A DNA stretch of 64,000 nucleotides from Paenibacillus_AA sp045062745 (lineage in GTDB: Bacteria; Bacillota; Bacilli; Paenibacillales; NBRC-103111): assembly GCF_045062745.1 (NCBI RefSeq), contig NZ_JBJGED010000004.1, positions 278,572 to 342,571 on the forward strand. The letters are read 5' to 3'. This document shows positions 54,869 to 63,311 of the stretch, one piece after another; position 1 is the first letter of the stretch, and each line of letters begins with the position of its first letter. The notes under the pieces are model-generated. The model saw nothing but the letters and a program-made list of their open reading frames with translations, was not told the DNA's origin and ran no database searches. A program made the translations under genes and the position numbers.

Positions 54869-56725
54869 TCACACTGCGTAAGGCAGCCGGATCTCGATGA
54901 CGGTGCCGCGCTCGTCGGACCGGACGATCGTGAGCCCGTACGGGATGCCGAACGCCAACCGCAACCGGCTGTGTACGTTCCACAGGCCGAGCCGGGGGAA
55001 GCGCTGGAAGTCCGGCTTCAGCATGTCCTGCTCCGTGACCTCCCGGAACGCCTCGTTATAGGCCGCGGCCAGCTCGGGCGGCATCCCGAGGCCGCGATCC
55101 TCGATCCGCAGCACGTACCCTTCCGGGTCGGCCCGACCGAACAGGCCGATATACTCAGCCTTGCGTTTCCGCTTCTCGTACCCGTGCATGAAGGCATTCT
55201 CCACGATCGGCTGGATCGTGAGCGGCAGGATGCGGACCCGGTCCAGCCAGTCCGGGTCGAGCTCGACCTCGAGCCGCAGGTCCTGGAACCGCTCCTTCTG
55301 GATGTTGAAGTATGTGAACGCCTGGTTCATCTCTTCGGCGAGCGGCACGACCTTCTCGGGGTGGCTGATGCTGTACCGCAGAATCTGCGACAGCCAGACG
55401 GTCATCTGGCTGATCGGCTTCACCTTGGCGACAATCGCGTACGCATTGATCGCTTCCAACGTGTTGTACAGGAAGTGGGGATTGATGCGCAGCTGCAGCG
55501 ACTGCAGGTGCGACTCCCGCTGCTTGATCGCCATCTCCTTCTCCCGGATCTCGGCCGTATGCACGATCTCGATCAGCCGCTGGATCTCGTCCAGCATCCG
55601 ATTGAAGCCCTCGTTCAACCGGCCGATCTCATCCCTGCGCCCCGGGGCGCGGATCTGCAGATTCCCGAGCTCCACCTTCTTCATGAGCCGCATGAGCAGC
55701 GACAGCGGCTTCGTGATCGAGAGGGAGAAGCCCACGATCATGATGACGGCGAACAGCAGCATCGCGGCGCCGAGCACGACCGTCAGATTGCGCATGAACA
55801 CCAGCTTCTCCATCAGCTCGCGAAGCGGGACCTCGGAGATCAGAGTCAGCCCCGTGAACTCGGAGCGAAAGGCAATGACGAGCTGATCCCCGTCCGGTCC
55901 GTCGCTCACGAAGTGGACCTGCCCCTGACTACCCAGCCGTTCCTTATAGCGAGCCGGGATCGGCGCACCCCAGAGCTGCCGGTCCGGATGGTACAGGTAC
56001 GCGCCGTCGGCCCCGGCGATAGAGATAACGCCGGTTTGTCCCAGGCGGACGTTGTCGATCGTCTCAAGAATCGGGTCCAGCAGCAGATCGATCACGAGAG
56101 CGCCGCCGGCCCGGTAGGTTGTGTTGTCGTAGATTTTGCGATAGATGGTCAGCACCGGCGTCGATTGCACCAGGCTGATGCCGAGATAGCGGTAGTTGTC
56201 TTCGCCTGCATCCAGATCGAGATAGGAGCGGATCCGGTCGCTGATATCGACATTGCTGTGATAGACGCCTTTGGAGGACAGCAGCGTGAAGCCATACACG
56301 TCCTTCCGCCCGTACACATAGTTCGGATACAGCTCCAGCTTCACTTGCTCGCTGACGATGAACTGCTTGTAGACTTCCGACGGCTCCAGCCGAATGAACT
56401 GCTGCACGATCGGATTCGTCAGCAGCGGTACGGTCGCTTTTTTCACATCCGAGAGGTAGTAATCCAGATTCCGGTTCATCTGCATGAGCAGCTGCTCGGT
56501 CGTCTGCACCGCGTTCTCCTCGATCGAGGCCGTCGATTTCTCGTACCAGAGCATCGCCGACACGGAGAAGGGCAGCAGGAACAGGAGCAGGAACAAGCCC
56601 GCCAGCTTGGCGCGGATCGTGAACAGGGGGGTCGGTATTCGCTTCGCCAAGTTGATCTTCCAGATCGGACTCACCTCCGGACTCGAGCTCCGGGCGGGCC
56701 GGATTTTACGCTTATCATACCGCAT
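54869..56725 (-). CDS. YesM-type sensor histidine kinase
   Basis: Membrane sensor kinase (up to 618 residues): a first helix near 38-58, an extracellular dCache-like sensor to about 305, a second helix and HAMP, a His_kinase domain with the acceptor His in RINPHFLYNTLEAINAY, and an ATPase with PLTIQPIVENAFMHG and EDRGLGM. The start is uncertain; no good ribosome site precedes ATG 56725, and a later start is possible. Pairs with the downstream response regulator and probably senses the sugar carried by the linked ABC system. Confidence 0.88.
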   Translation of the reverse strand: MRYDKRKIRPARSSSPEVSPIWKINLAKRIPTPLFTIRAKLAGLFLLLFLLPFSVSAMLWYEKSTASIEENAVQTTEQLLMQMNRNLDYYLSDVKKATVPLLTNPIVQQFIRLEPSEVYKQFIVSEQVKLELYPNYVYGRKDVYGFTLLSSKGVYHSNVDISDRIRSYLDLDAGEDNYRYLGISLVQSTPVLTIYRKIYDNTTYRAGGALVIDLLLDPILETIDNVRLGQTGVISIAGADGAYLYHPDRQLWGAPIPARYKERLGSQGQVHFVSDGPDGDQLVIAFRSEFTGLTLISEVPLRELMEKLVFMRNLTVVLGAAMLLFAVIMIVGFSLSITKPLSLLMRLMKKVELGNLQIRAPGRRDEIGRLNEGFNRMLDEIQRLIEIVHTAEIREKEMAIKQRESHLQSLQLRINPHFLYNTLEAINAYAIVAKVKPISQMTVWLSQILRYSISHPEKVVPLAEEMNQAFTYFNIQKERFQDLRLEVELDPDWLDRVRILPLTIQPIVENAFMHGYEKRKRKAEYIGLFGRADPEGYVLRIEDRGLGMPPELAAAYNEAFREVTEQDMLKPDFQRFPRLGLWNVHSRLRLAFGIPYGLTIVRSDERGTVIEIRLPYAV

Positions 56726-56747
56726 TTGCGGACGGGCTGGGAACGGG

Positions 56748-57611
56748 CTATTCCTTGAGCGAGCCGAGCATGGCGCCTTGGACGAAATATTTTTGCAGGA
56801 ACGGGTAGACGATCAAGATCGGGACGGTCGCGAACAGGACGATGCCCGCCTTCATCATTTCCGGGGTGAACTGCATGTTCAGTTGAAAATTATTGTCGAT
56901 CCCCGAGTTCGACCCGTCCTCGACGATCATGTTGCGCAGCAGCACTTGGAGCGGGTACAGCGATTTGGTCCGCAAAAAAATGATCGCCGAGAAGTACGAA
57001 TTCCACTGCCCGACGGCGTGGAACAGGGCGATCGTCGCCAGTACCGGCATCGACAGCGGGAGCACCAGCTTGGCGTAGATGCCGGCTTCGCTGCTGCCGT
57101 CGATCTTGGCGGCGTCGAACAGCTCGCTCGAGATGCCCTGGAAGAACGCTTTGATGATGAAAATATAGAACGCCCCGATCGCCCCGGGCACCATCAGCGA
57201 CCATAACGTATCGAGCATGCCCAGCTCTTTTACAAGCAAGTAGCTCGGGATGAGCGGGACCGGGAAGATGAACGTCAGCAGGATCAGCTTCAGGAACCAC
57301 TTCCGGCCCGGCATGAACGCCCGGGAGAGCGAGTAGGCGAGCGAGGAGTTCAGCAGCAGCGCGATCAGGGTGCCCAGAACGGTGATGTACACGCTAACAG
57401 CCATCGAGCGCCACAGCCAGGGCGAGCGGAGGATCTCCGCGTAGACGTCGGTCTGGAACCCTCGGGGCCACAGGCCCACGATCCGGGCGTTGGCGTATTG
57501 CGGCGCGCTGAGCGAGACGGCCAGCAGATGCAGCATCGGCGCGACCATGAGGAAGCAGACGACGGTCAATAGCGTGCCGTTCACGATCGGGAACAAGCGG
57601 GTTTGGCGCAT
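56748..57611 (-). CDS. Sugar ABC transporter permease, LplC/YtcP type
   Basis: CUT1 permease (287 residues, six helices) with coupling loop LFDAAKIDGSSEAGIYAKLV and the C-terminal KYFVQGAMLGSLKE motif of the LplC group. It is 24 bases downstream of the LplB-type gene and 22 bases upstream of the kinase gene, so one operon is likely. Same class as the protein at 10615-11475, but clearly a different system. Confidence 0.9.
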   Translation of the reverse strand: MRQTRLFPIVNGTLLTVVCFLMVAPMLHLLAVSLSAPQYANARIVGLWPRGFQTDVYAEILRSPWLWRSMAVSVYITVLGTLIALLLNSSLAYSLSRAFMPGRKWFLKLILLTFIFPVPLIPSYLLVKELGMLDTLWSLMVPGAIGAFYIFIIKAFFQGISSELFDAAKIDGSSEAGIYAKLVLPLSMPVLATIALFHAVGQWNSYFSAIIFLRTKSLYPLQVLLRNMIVEDGSNSGIDNNFQLNMQFTPEMMKAGIVLFATVPILIVYPFLQKYFVQGAMLGSLKE

Positions 57612-57635
57612 GGGAGGCTCCTTTCTTCAGTAAAT

Positions 57636-58535
57636 TCAGTAGATGCTTTCGCCGGTGGTCCGTTTGCTGAGCGTATTGACGCCGACTATGAGCAGCAGCC
57701 CGATGACGGATTTGAAAATGCCGATGGCGGTCGTATAGCTGAACTGGCTGCCGAGCAGGCCGACGCGGTAAATGTAGGTGTCGAACACCTCGCCGACGTC
57801 CCGGACGAGCGGATTCAGGAAGATGAGCATCTGCTCGATGTTGGCGTCCAGCAAATTGCCGATACGCAACAGGAGCAGCACGACGATCGCGGGCATGATC
57901 GAGGGCAGCGAGATGTGCCACATTTGTCTCCACCGGCTCGCCCCGTCCACCATGGCCGCTTCGTACAGGTTCGGGTTCACCCCGGCCAAGGCCGCGAGGT
58001 AGATGATCATCCCCCAGCCGACTTCCTTCCAGATCCCGATCGTGATAATCGTCCCGAGGAACGTATCGGGGTTGCCGATGAAGTCGATCGGTGCGACACC
58101 CCAGCTTCCGAGCAGCTTGTTGGCGAAGCCTTTGACATCCAGCAGGTTGAAGAAGATGCCGCCCACGATGACCCAGGACAGGAAGTGAGGCAAGTAGAGC
58201 AGCGTCTGGACCGAGCGCTTGAACCAGGCGACCCGCATCTCGTTTAGCAGCAGCGCCAGGACGAGAGGGGCGGGGAAGCCGAACAGGATCGAATAAAAGC
58301 CGAGACGGACGGAGTTCCAAAAAATTTTAGAGAAATCCTCAAACGCGAACATGCGGCGAAAATGGTCCAGGCCAACCCAGTCGCTTTGCCAAATGCCCTG
58401 GAACAGGTTGTAGTTTTTGAACGCGATCACATTGCCGGCGAGCGGCACGTATTTGAACAGGAACAGGGCGATCAGACCCGGAAGGGCGATCAGCAGCACC
58501 TGCAGGGCGTCTTTGGAGTAGCTCGATTTGCGCAA
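57636..58535 (-). CDS. Sugar ABC transporter permease, LplB type
   Basis: CUT1 permease (299 residues, six helices), coupling loop YEAAMVDGASRWRQMWHISLP. The N-terminus FLFKYVPLAGNVIAFKNYN is typical of LplB-like proteins. It lies behind the binding-protein gene after a small hairpin. No ATPase is encoded nearby. Confidence 0.9.
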   Translation of the reverse strand: MRKSSYSKDALQVLLIALPGLIALFLFKYVPLAGNVIAFKNYNLFQGIWQSDWVGLDHFRRMFAFEDFSKIFWNSVRLGFYSILFGFPAPLVLALLLNEMRVAWFKRSVQTLLYLPHFLSWVIVGGIFFNLLDVKGFANKLLGSWGVAPIDFIGNPDTFLGTIITIGIWKEVGWGMIIYLAALAGVNPNLYEAAMVDGASRWRQMWHISLPSIMPAIVVLLLLRIGNLLDANIEQMLIFLNPLVRDVGEVFDTYIYRVGLLGSQFSYTTAIGIFKSVIGLLLIVGVNTLSKRTTGESIY

Positions 58536-58600
58536 GGGCTCACGCCTCCCTAGTTGGTTGAGACTTGTCAGTCGGATGGAAGAGATGGATGCATGGATGG

Positions 58601-58622
58601 AAAAACGGCGCCGGTAGCGCCG
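58601..58622 (-). terminator. Internal hairpin with T-run between binding-protein and permease genes
   Basis: On the minus strand CGGCGC (58622-58617) pairs with GCGCCG (58611-58606) and is followed by five T. Placed after the binding-protein gene, it may let most transcripts stop there, giving more binding protein than permease. Confidence 0.6.
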
Positions 58623-58643
58623 CTTCCCCGGTCCAGCTATGGC

Positions 58644-60227
58644 CTACTTCTTGTGGAACGAATTGTACCAATCCGTCGCTTCCTTGATTACGGCGTCGCC
58701 GCCGCGTTTCTTCCATTCGGACACGAACTTGTCGAAGGCGGTATCGATCGGTTCGGTACCCGTTACGACCTTGGCGAACATGTCGGTGAACAGGTTGCCG
58801 GTAGCGAAGCCGATGGCCAGCTCCGGCTTGCCGTCGAGCGATTTCAGCCGGGGCATGTAGAGCCCGTCGTGCTTGATCAGGTTCGTCTTGGCGAGGTCGT
58901 AGCCCTTGGTCATCACGTCGGCATCCGGCATCGCTTTGAGTACTAGCGGAGAGGCGAAGCCGATCTCGCGTAGGTTCAGCGACAGCTGGTACATCTGGAA
59001 CGTATTCTTGTCCGCGTTCACGCTGGCGGCCATGTCGTATTTGATTTTGCCGCCCTCCTCGGTGTAGTTCGTGCCCTTGATGCCGTAGGCAAAAAACTGA
59101 TCTGCCGCCGGATCGCTCCACGCCCAGTCGAGGAACTTGATGATTTCCTCCGGGTTCTTCGTCTTGCTCGGGATGACCCAGACGAAGTAGATGTCGTCGC
59201 CCTGGGCACCGAGGCCGCCCTTGCCGTCCGCGCCTTTCGGCGCCGCATTCATGCTGACTGACGCGCCCGGCTGGTTGAGGAACGTCTTCTTCGCGCCCTC
59301 CGCGTTGTAGCCGGCCGTGTACTGGTACACCGCGGCGCCCCAGGAGCCGATCTCGCCTTTCGCGATCGCGGCGTTATGCTCGGCTTCCTTGCGGGTGAAC
59401 AGGTTCGGATTCACGTAGCCGTTGTCGTACAGCTTCTTGTAGAACGAGATGACGTCCTTCATCTTCGGATCGATCATGTCCGGCGTCAGCTGGCCGTTCC
59501 GCAGGTTGTACAGGCCCGGCGAGACGCCGAAGGCGGAGCTGAAAATATCGGTCCAGCCGAGCCCGTCGAACATGCCGATGCCGTATTCGTCGTTCGGATC
59601 GCCGTTGCCGTTCATGTCTTCCTTCTTGACGCCTTCGAAATATTTCAGGTAGTCGTCGATCGTCTTGGGCGCCGGCAGCTTCAGCTTATCCAGCCAATCC
59701 TGGCGCACGAACACGACGCGGTCGGCCGGGACGCCGGTCAAGACGGGGATGCCGTAGATTTTGCCGTCCTTCGACACGCGGGGGGAATTCCAGGCGGTCT
59801 CGGGAATCTTCTTCTTCAAGTTCGGGCCGTATTTGTCTATCAACGGTTTCAGGTCGAGGAACACGCCTTGGTCGACGGCCCCCGTATGGATAGTGGAGTT
59901 GATCTCCGGGGTGCGGATCAGATCGCCCAGCTCGCCGGACGCGAAGCGCAGCGACAGCTGCTGGGCGTAATCGGCGTGGCCGAGGAACTCGAACTTCAGG
60001 TCGTACCCGGACAGGCGGCTGAGTTCCTTGATGTAAGGGTCGTCCGCCTTGGCCTGCTTGGCATAAGCGGCTTCGGAGTGGGAGAGCAGGATGTTGATTT
60101 TCTTGTTCGCGGCCGGTTGTGCCGAGCTGTCTGCCGGTTTATTGTCCTCGGTCTTCCCGCAGCCGGCTAGCGCCGCCGTAGCGGTGAGCGTGGCGATCAG
60201 GGACCATGCGGTTAGTTTCTTGTGCAA
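58644..60227 (-). CDS. Extracellular solute-binding lipoprotein (CUT1 family)
   Basis: Binding lipoprotein of 527 residues. The signal peptide ends AALAGC with Cys23. The body has DMNGNGDPNDEYGIGMF, the Asp/Asn-rich loop of LplA/YtcQ-type oligosaccharide-binding proteins, and WVIPSKTKNPEEIIKFLDW. AAAGGGG lies before the start. It is the first gene of the five-gene minus-strand module, under a cre-like site. Confidence 0.9.
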   Translation of the reverse strand: MHKKLTAWSLIATLTATAALAGCGKTEDNKPADSSAQPAANKKINILLSHSEAAYAKQAKADDPYIKELSRLSGYDLKFEFLGHADYAQQLSLRFASGELGDLIRTPEINSTIHTGAVDQGVFLDLKPLIDKYGPNLKKKIPETAWNSPRVSKDGKIYGIPVLTGVPADRVVFVRQDWLDKLKLPAPKTIDDYLKYFEGVKKEDMNGNGDPNDEYGIGMFDGLGWTDIFSSAFGVSPGLYNLRNGQLTPDMIDPKMKDVISFYKKLYDNGYVNPNLFTRKEAEHNAAIAKGEIGSWGAAVYQYTAGYNAEGAKKTFLNQPGASVSMNAAPKGADGKGGLGAQGDDIYFVWVIPSKTKNPEEIIKFLDWAWSDPAADQFFAYGIKGTNYTEEGGKIKYDMAASVNADKNTFQMYQLSLNLREIGFASPLVLKAMPDADVMTKGYDLAKTNLIKHDGLYMPRLKSLDGKPELAIGFATGNLFTDMFAKVVTGTEPIDTAFDKFVSEWKKRGGDAVIKEATDWYNSFHKK

Positions 60228-60252
60228 ACGAATACCCCTTTCTCGTGATCGG

Positions 60253-60266
60253 TGAATGCGCTTTCA
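60253..60266 (-). promoter_or_regulatory. cre-like CcpA site before the binding-protein gene
   Basis: On the minus strand TGAAAGCGCATTCA matches the catabolite-responsive consensus TGWAANCGNTNWCA at all but one position. It lies 26 bases upstream of the start codon and downstream of a possible -10 (TATACT, 60298-60293), where a bound CcpA would block transcription. Confidence 0.65.
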
Positions 60267-60452
60267 ATCGAGGGCCCTTCGATTTAGTTTCAGTATAGCT
60301 TCGGCCCAGGCTGTTTCCTATGTGATTTTCCAGCGAGGGTATGAGATTTTTTAAATGGCCCGGGTGCTTGTTAGGGGAAATTGGGTGATACGTACAGCTG
60401 GAAAAGGATCTGTACTTTTCCGGCTGGTTGGGCTAATCTGAGTATAAATGGT

Positions 60453-60479
60453 TTAGCACTCTCGTGTCGAGAGTGCTAA
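60453..60479 (+). promoter_or_regulatory. CIRCE operator (HrcA site)
   Basis: TTAGCACTC-N9-GAGTGCTAA, an exact match to the CIRCE consensus, extended to 13-base arms. A possible -10 (TATAAA) lies at 60443-60448, so the operator covers the transcription start, as at groE and dnaK. The next gene on this strand begins at 60507. Confidence 0.93.
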
Positions 60480-60506
60480 ACGTACGAAAGGTGGCCGTGC
60501 AAACTG

Positions 60507-61505
60507 ATGCTAGACACCAAATTGATTCTTTTAGAAGGGATTCCCGGATCCGGCAAGTCCACAACCGCGCAGTTCCTGGCTCGCCAGCTGCACCGGTTGG
60601 GGATTCCGCACAAGTGGTGGTACGAGGAAGAGCAAGGCCATCCGGTGTACATATTCGATGACCCCGAATCGATGCTCCGAGTAGTCGATGAGCTGGCGGC
60701 AGGCCATTATTTATCCGTAATCGAGAAGGCGCTGCACCGCTGGAGATCGTTCAGCTCGGCCCTACAGGCGTCCTCGGAAGTGATCCTCATCGACAGCTGT
60801 CTCTTCGGTTATTTAACTTGGAGCCTCTTTCCCTACAATGTCCCGGTACATACGATTAAGGATTACGTGCTGGAAGTCGAACGAATCCTGGAGCCCTGTA
60901 AGCCCGCCCTCATCTACACCTATCAGAAGGATATCGGGAAAGCACTGAGAACTATCGTTACCCGACGGGGCGGAGAGACGGAGAGTCGCTTCATACGGGC
61001 GGCCACCGAGTGTGCATACGGGAAAACCCGTGCTTTGCACGGGTTCGAAGGGATGGTGCAATATTGGCAAGATTACCGTGCCATGACGGATGAATTCTTC
61101 CGGAGTCTCAAGCTCAAAAAACTGTCGATTGATAATTCTGCGCTCGACTGGCAAGCTTATGGTCGCTTGGTAGCGGATTTCCTGAATCACCCGCTAACCG
61201 AACCCGCACCCCGGCTTGATTCTACAACCTTGTCCCAGCTCGAGGGCTTCTATCATTCTATCGAAGATTCCGACCCGGCAAAACCACTAGTCCAAATTCG
61301 CTGCGTGAACGGACTGTTAATCGCCGACGGATTGCCACAAACATGGCCGCAGTCGACACTCCTTCCCTTCGAGGACAAGGTGTTCGATGTTCAATCGCTC
61401 CCCTTCCAAGTCCGGTTCGAGGAGATGGATTCCGACGTTCGTATGTATCTGACCGGGCCGAACTTATTAGGCGGAGCGGTCCATCATGCATACGTGAAAC
61501 GGTAG
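60507..61505 (+). CDS. P-loop kinase-like protein under CIRCE
   Basis: Protein of 332 residues with an N-terminal nucleotide-binding domain like thymidylate or deoxynucleoside kinases: Walker A EGIPGSGKSTTAQFLA at 9-24, a hydrophobic strand ending VILIDSCLFGY (Walker B-like) near 93-103, and basic helices with RRGGETESRF near 152-161 that may form the lid. The C-terminal third (about 235-332) is a separate, unrecognised domain. GAAAGGTGG is the only ribosome site, rather far from the ATG. The perfect CIRCE just upstream predicts heat-inducible, HrcA-repressed expression. The substrate is unknown. Confidence 0.75.
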   Translation: MLDTKLILLEGIPGSGKSTTAQFLARQLHRLGIPHKWWYEEEQGHPVYIFDDPESMLRVVDELAAGHYLSVIEKALHRWRSFSSALQASSEVILIDSCLFGYLTWSLFPYNVPVHTIKDYVLEVERILEPCKPALIYTYQKDIGKALRTIVTRRGGETESRFIRAATECAYGKTRALHGFEGMVQYWQDYRAMTDEFFRSLKLKKLSIDNSALDWQAYGRLVADFLNHPLTEPAPRLDSTTLSQLEGFYHSIEDSDPAKPLVQIRCVNGLLIADGLPQTWPQSTLLPFEDKVFDVQSLPFQVRFEEMDSDVRMYLTGPNLLGGAVHHAYVKR

Positions 61506-61514
61506 TTCCCGCCC

Positions 61515-62048
61515 TCATCTCACTTTCTTCGGCCAAAAGGTATAGCTGAAGCTCCAGACGAAATCGATCGCCACCACGAGGCTCCACAGCTGCATCGTAC
61601 CCCGCAGGCTCTCCGTCCGCGCAGCGTCGCCCACGAGCAGGACGATCGCCCAAAGGATCGCGCACCCGATCCCATACGCGACCAGGTGGCGCAGCCACAG
61701 CGTGCGCTCCCGCCGGGCATGCTCCGGACCGCCCTTGGGCGGCTTCACCGGAGCGGGGCCCCCGGCGAACCGGTGGGCGAACCGAGCGTCCGCCCAGCGA
61801 ATCATCGCGTGGCCGAAGGCCACCGACACGCCGATATAGACGGCGGCCAGTCCGTGCACGAAGCTGGCGATGCCGCCGCCGCGAAGCTCTACCACTGTGG
61901 CGACGAGCAGCGCCACGTCCACGAGCGGCGTGCAGAGCAGCAGGACGGTGCCCAGCTGCCGCCGCCGCAGGATATAGCGGGCGAACAAGCCCGCCAGGAC
62001 GAACAGCCAGAAGGCGATTTCGCAGCCTACTATGAACCCTGCGATCAC
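61515..62048 (-). CDS. Four-helix membrane protein of unknown function
   Basis: Protein of 177 residues with four to five predicted helices and a cytoplasmic basic loop (PVKPPKGGPEHARRERT) in the middle. I do not recognise a characterised family. It starts at GTG 62048 directly after the aminopeptidase stop, with GGGAG in that gene as ribosome site, so the two are co-transcribed. Only 9 bases separate its end from the converging kinase gene. Confidence 0.7.
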   Translation of the reverse strand: MIAGFIVGCEIAFWLFVLAGLFARYILRRRQLGTVLLLCTPLVDVALLVATVVELRGGGIASFVHGLAAVYIGVSVAFGHAMIRWADARFAHRFAGGPAPVKPPKGGPEHARRERTLWLRHLVAYGIGCAILWAIVLLVGDAARTESLRGTMQLWSLVVAIDFVWSFSYTFWPKKVR

Positions 62049-63278
62049 CTACACCCAGCTCCCTTGACGGAAAAGGGGCACCCGCGTGCCGTCCGTCTTC
62101 ACGCCGTCGATGTCCATCTCGGCCGAGCCGATCATGAAGTCGACGTGAATCAAGCTCTTGTTCGCCCCGCGCTCGGCTAACTCTTCCTGGCTCATTTCGG
62201 TGCCGCCCTTCAGGCAGAAAGGAAGCGCCGAGCCGATTGCGAGGTGGCAGGAGGCGTTCTCGTCATACAGCGTGTTGAAGAACACGATGTTCGACTGCGA
62301 GATCGGCGACTCGTCCGGCACGAGGGCGATCTCGCCCAGATAGTGGGAGCCTTCGTCCGTCTCGATGAGCTGCTGTAATGTGTCATAGCCCGTCTCCGCC
62401 TTGTAGTCCACGATCCGCCCCTCGCGGAAGGTCAGCGAGAATCCGTCAATGACGCGGCCTCCATGGTTCAGCGGCTTCGTGCTGCTGACCGTGCCTTCCA
62501 CGCCGAGCTTGGCCGGCATGGAGAACAGCTCTTCCGTCGGCAAGTTCGGCACGAACGTCACGCCCTTGGCGTTCAGCTGCTCGGCGCACACCCATTGATG
62601 CTCTGCCGGCAGAGCGACGGTCAAGTCGGTGCCCGGCGCCCTCAGGTGCAGCTTCGCGAAAGCTTGCTCGTTCAGGGCGACGCGCCGCTCGTTCAGATGG
62701 GCGATGTGCCGTTTCCATGCTTCCACCGGATCGGCCTCGTTCACCCGGTTCATCTGGAAGATTGCCTCCCACAGCTTGGCGATCGCCGCCTCGGTCCCGA
62801 GCTCCGGGAACAGCTTGGCCGCCCAGTCGGGCGTCGGCACGGAGGCGATCAGCCAGCTGATCTTCGCGGTTCGAGTATACGTATTGAACGTCTGGAACGC
62901 GAGCGCTCTCGCTTTGGTCACGCGGCCTACGCGCACCGGGTCGGCGTCCTTCAGCAGATCCGGGTTAGGCGCATAGATCTGCAGCAGGGCGGCGCCTTCC
63001 TCCGCCATCTGCTCATAGCCCTTGGCGATCCACTGCGGGAAGTCGTCCATCGCTTCATCCGGGGCATGCAGCAGCCGGATGCGCCTCAGGTCGTCATCGT
63101 CCCAATCGACGAGGACTTCTCGAGCTCCGGCCTCGTAGGCCGTCTTCGCGAGCAGGCGGGCGAACGCCGCCGTGTCCAGGCTGGATTTGACGATCAGCGT
63201 CTGCCCGGGTTGAATATTCACTCCGATCCGGACCAGCAGCTCGGCGTATTGCTTCTGTTTTTCTTCGAACGATTTCAT
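62049..63278 (-). CDS. Aminopeptidase, M29 family (AmpS/PepS type)
   Basis: Metallo-aminopeptidase of 409 residues. Co-catalytic metal residues can be placed: Glu in VEGTVSSTK, Glu and His in SHYLGEIALV, Tyr and His in NTLYDENASCHLAIG, and Asp in HVDFMIGS. M29 enzymes are cytoplasmic and remove N-terminal amino acids using cobalt or zinc. The frame is open from 63302, but GAGGAG supports ATG 63278. It lies between the alcohol dehydrogenase and the membrane protein genes on the same strand. Confidence 0.92.
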   Translation of the reverse strand: MKSFEEKQKQYAELLVRIGVNIQPGQTLIVKSSLDTAAFARLLAKTAYEAGAREVLVDWDDDDLRRIRLLHAPDEAMDDFPQWIAKGYEQMAEEGAALLQIYAPNPDLLKDADPVRVGRVTKARALAFQTFNTYTRTAKISWLIASVPTPDWAAKLFPELGTEAAIAKLWEAIFQMNRVNEADPVEAWKRHIAHLNERRVALNEQAFAKLHLRAPGTDLTVALPAEHQWVCAEQLNAKGVTFVPNLPTEELFSMPAKLGVEGTVSSTKPLNHGGRVIDGFSLTFREGRIVDYKAETGYDTLQQLIETDEGSHYLGEIALVPDESPISQSNIVFFNTLYDENASCHLAIGSALPFCLKGGTEMSQEELAERGANKSLIHVDFMIGSAEMDIDGVKTDGTRVPLFRQGSWV

Positions 63279-63311
63279 CGCATTCCAGCTCCTCTTCCAC
63301 ATCTAAGATAG

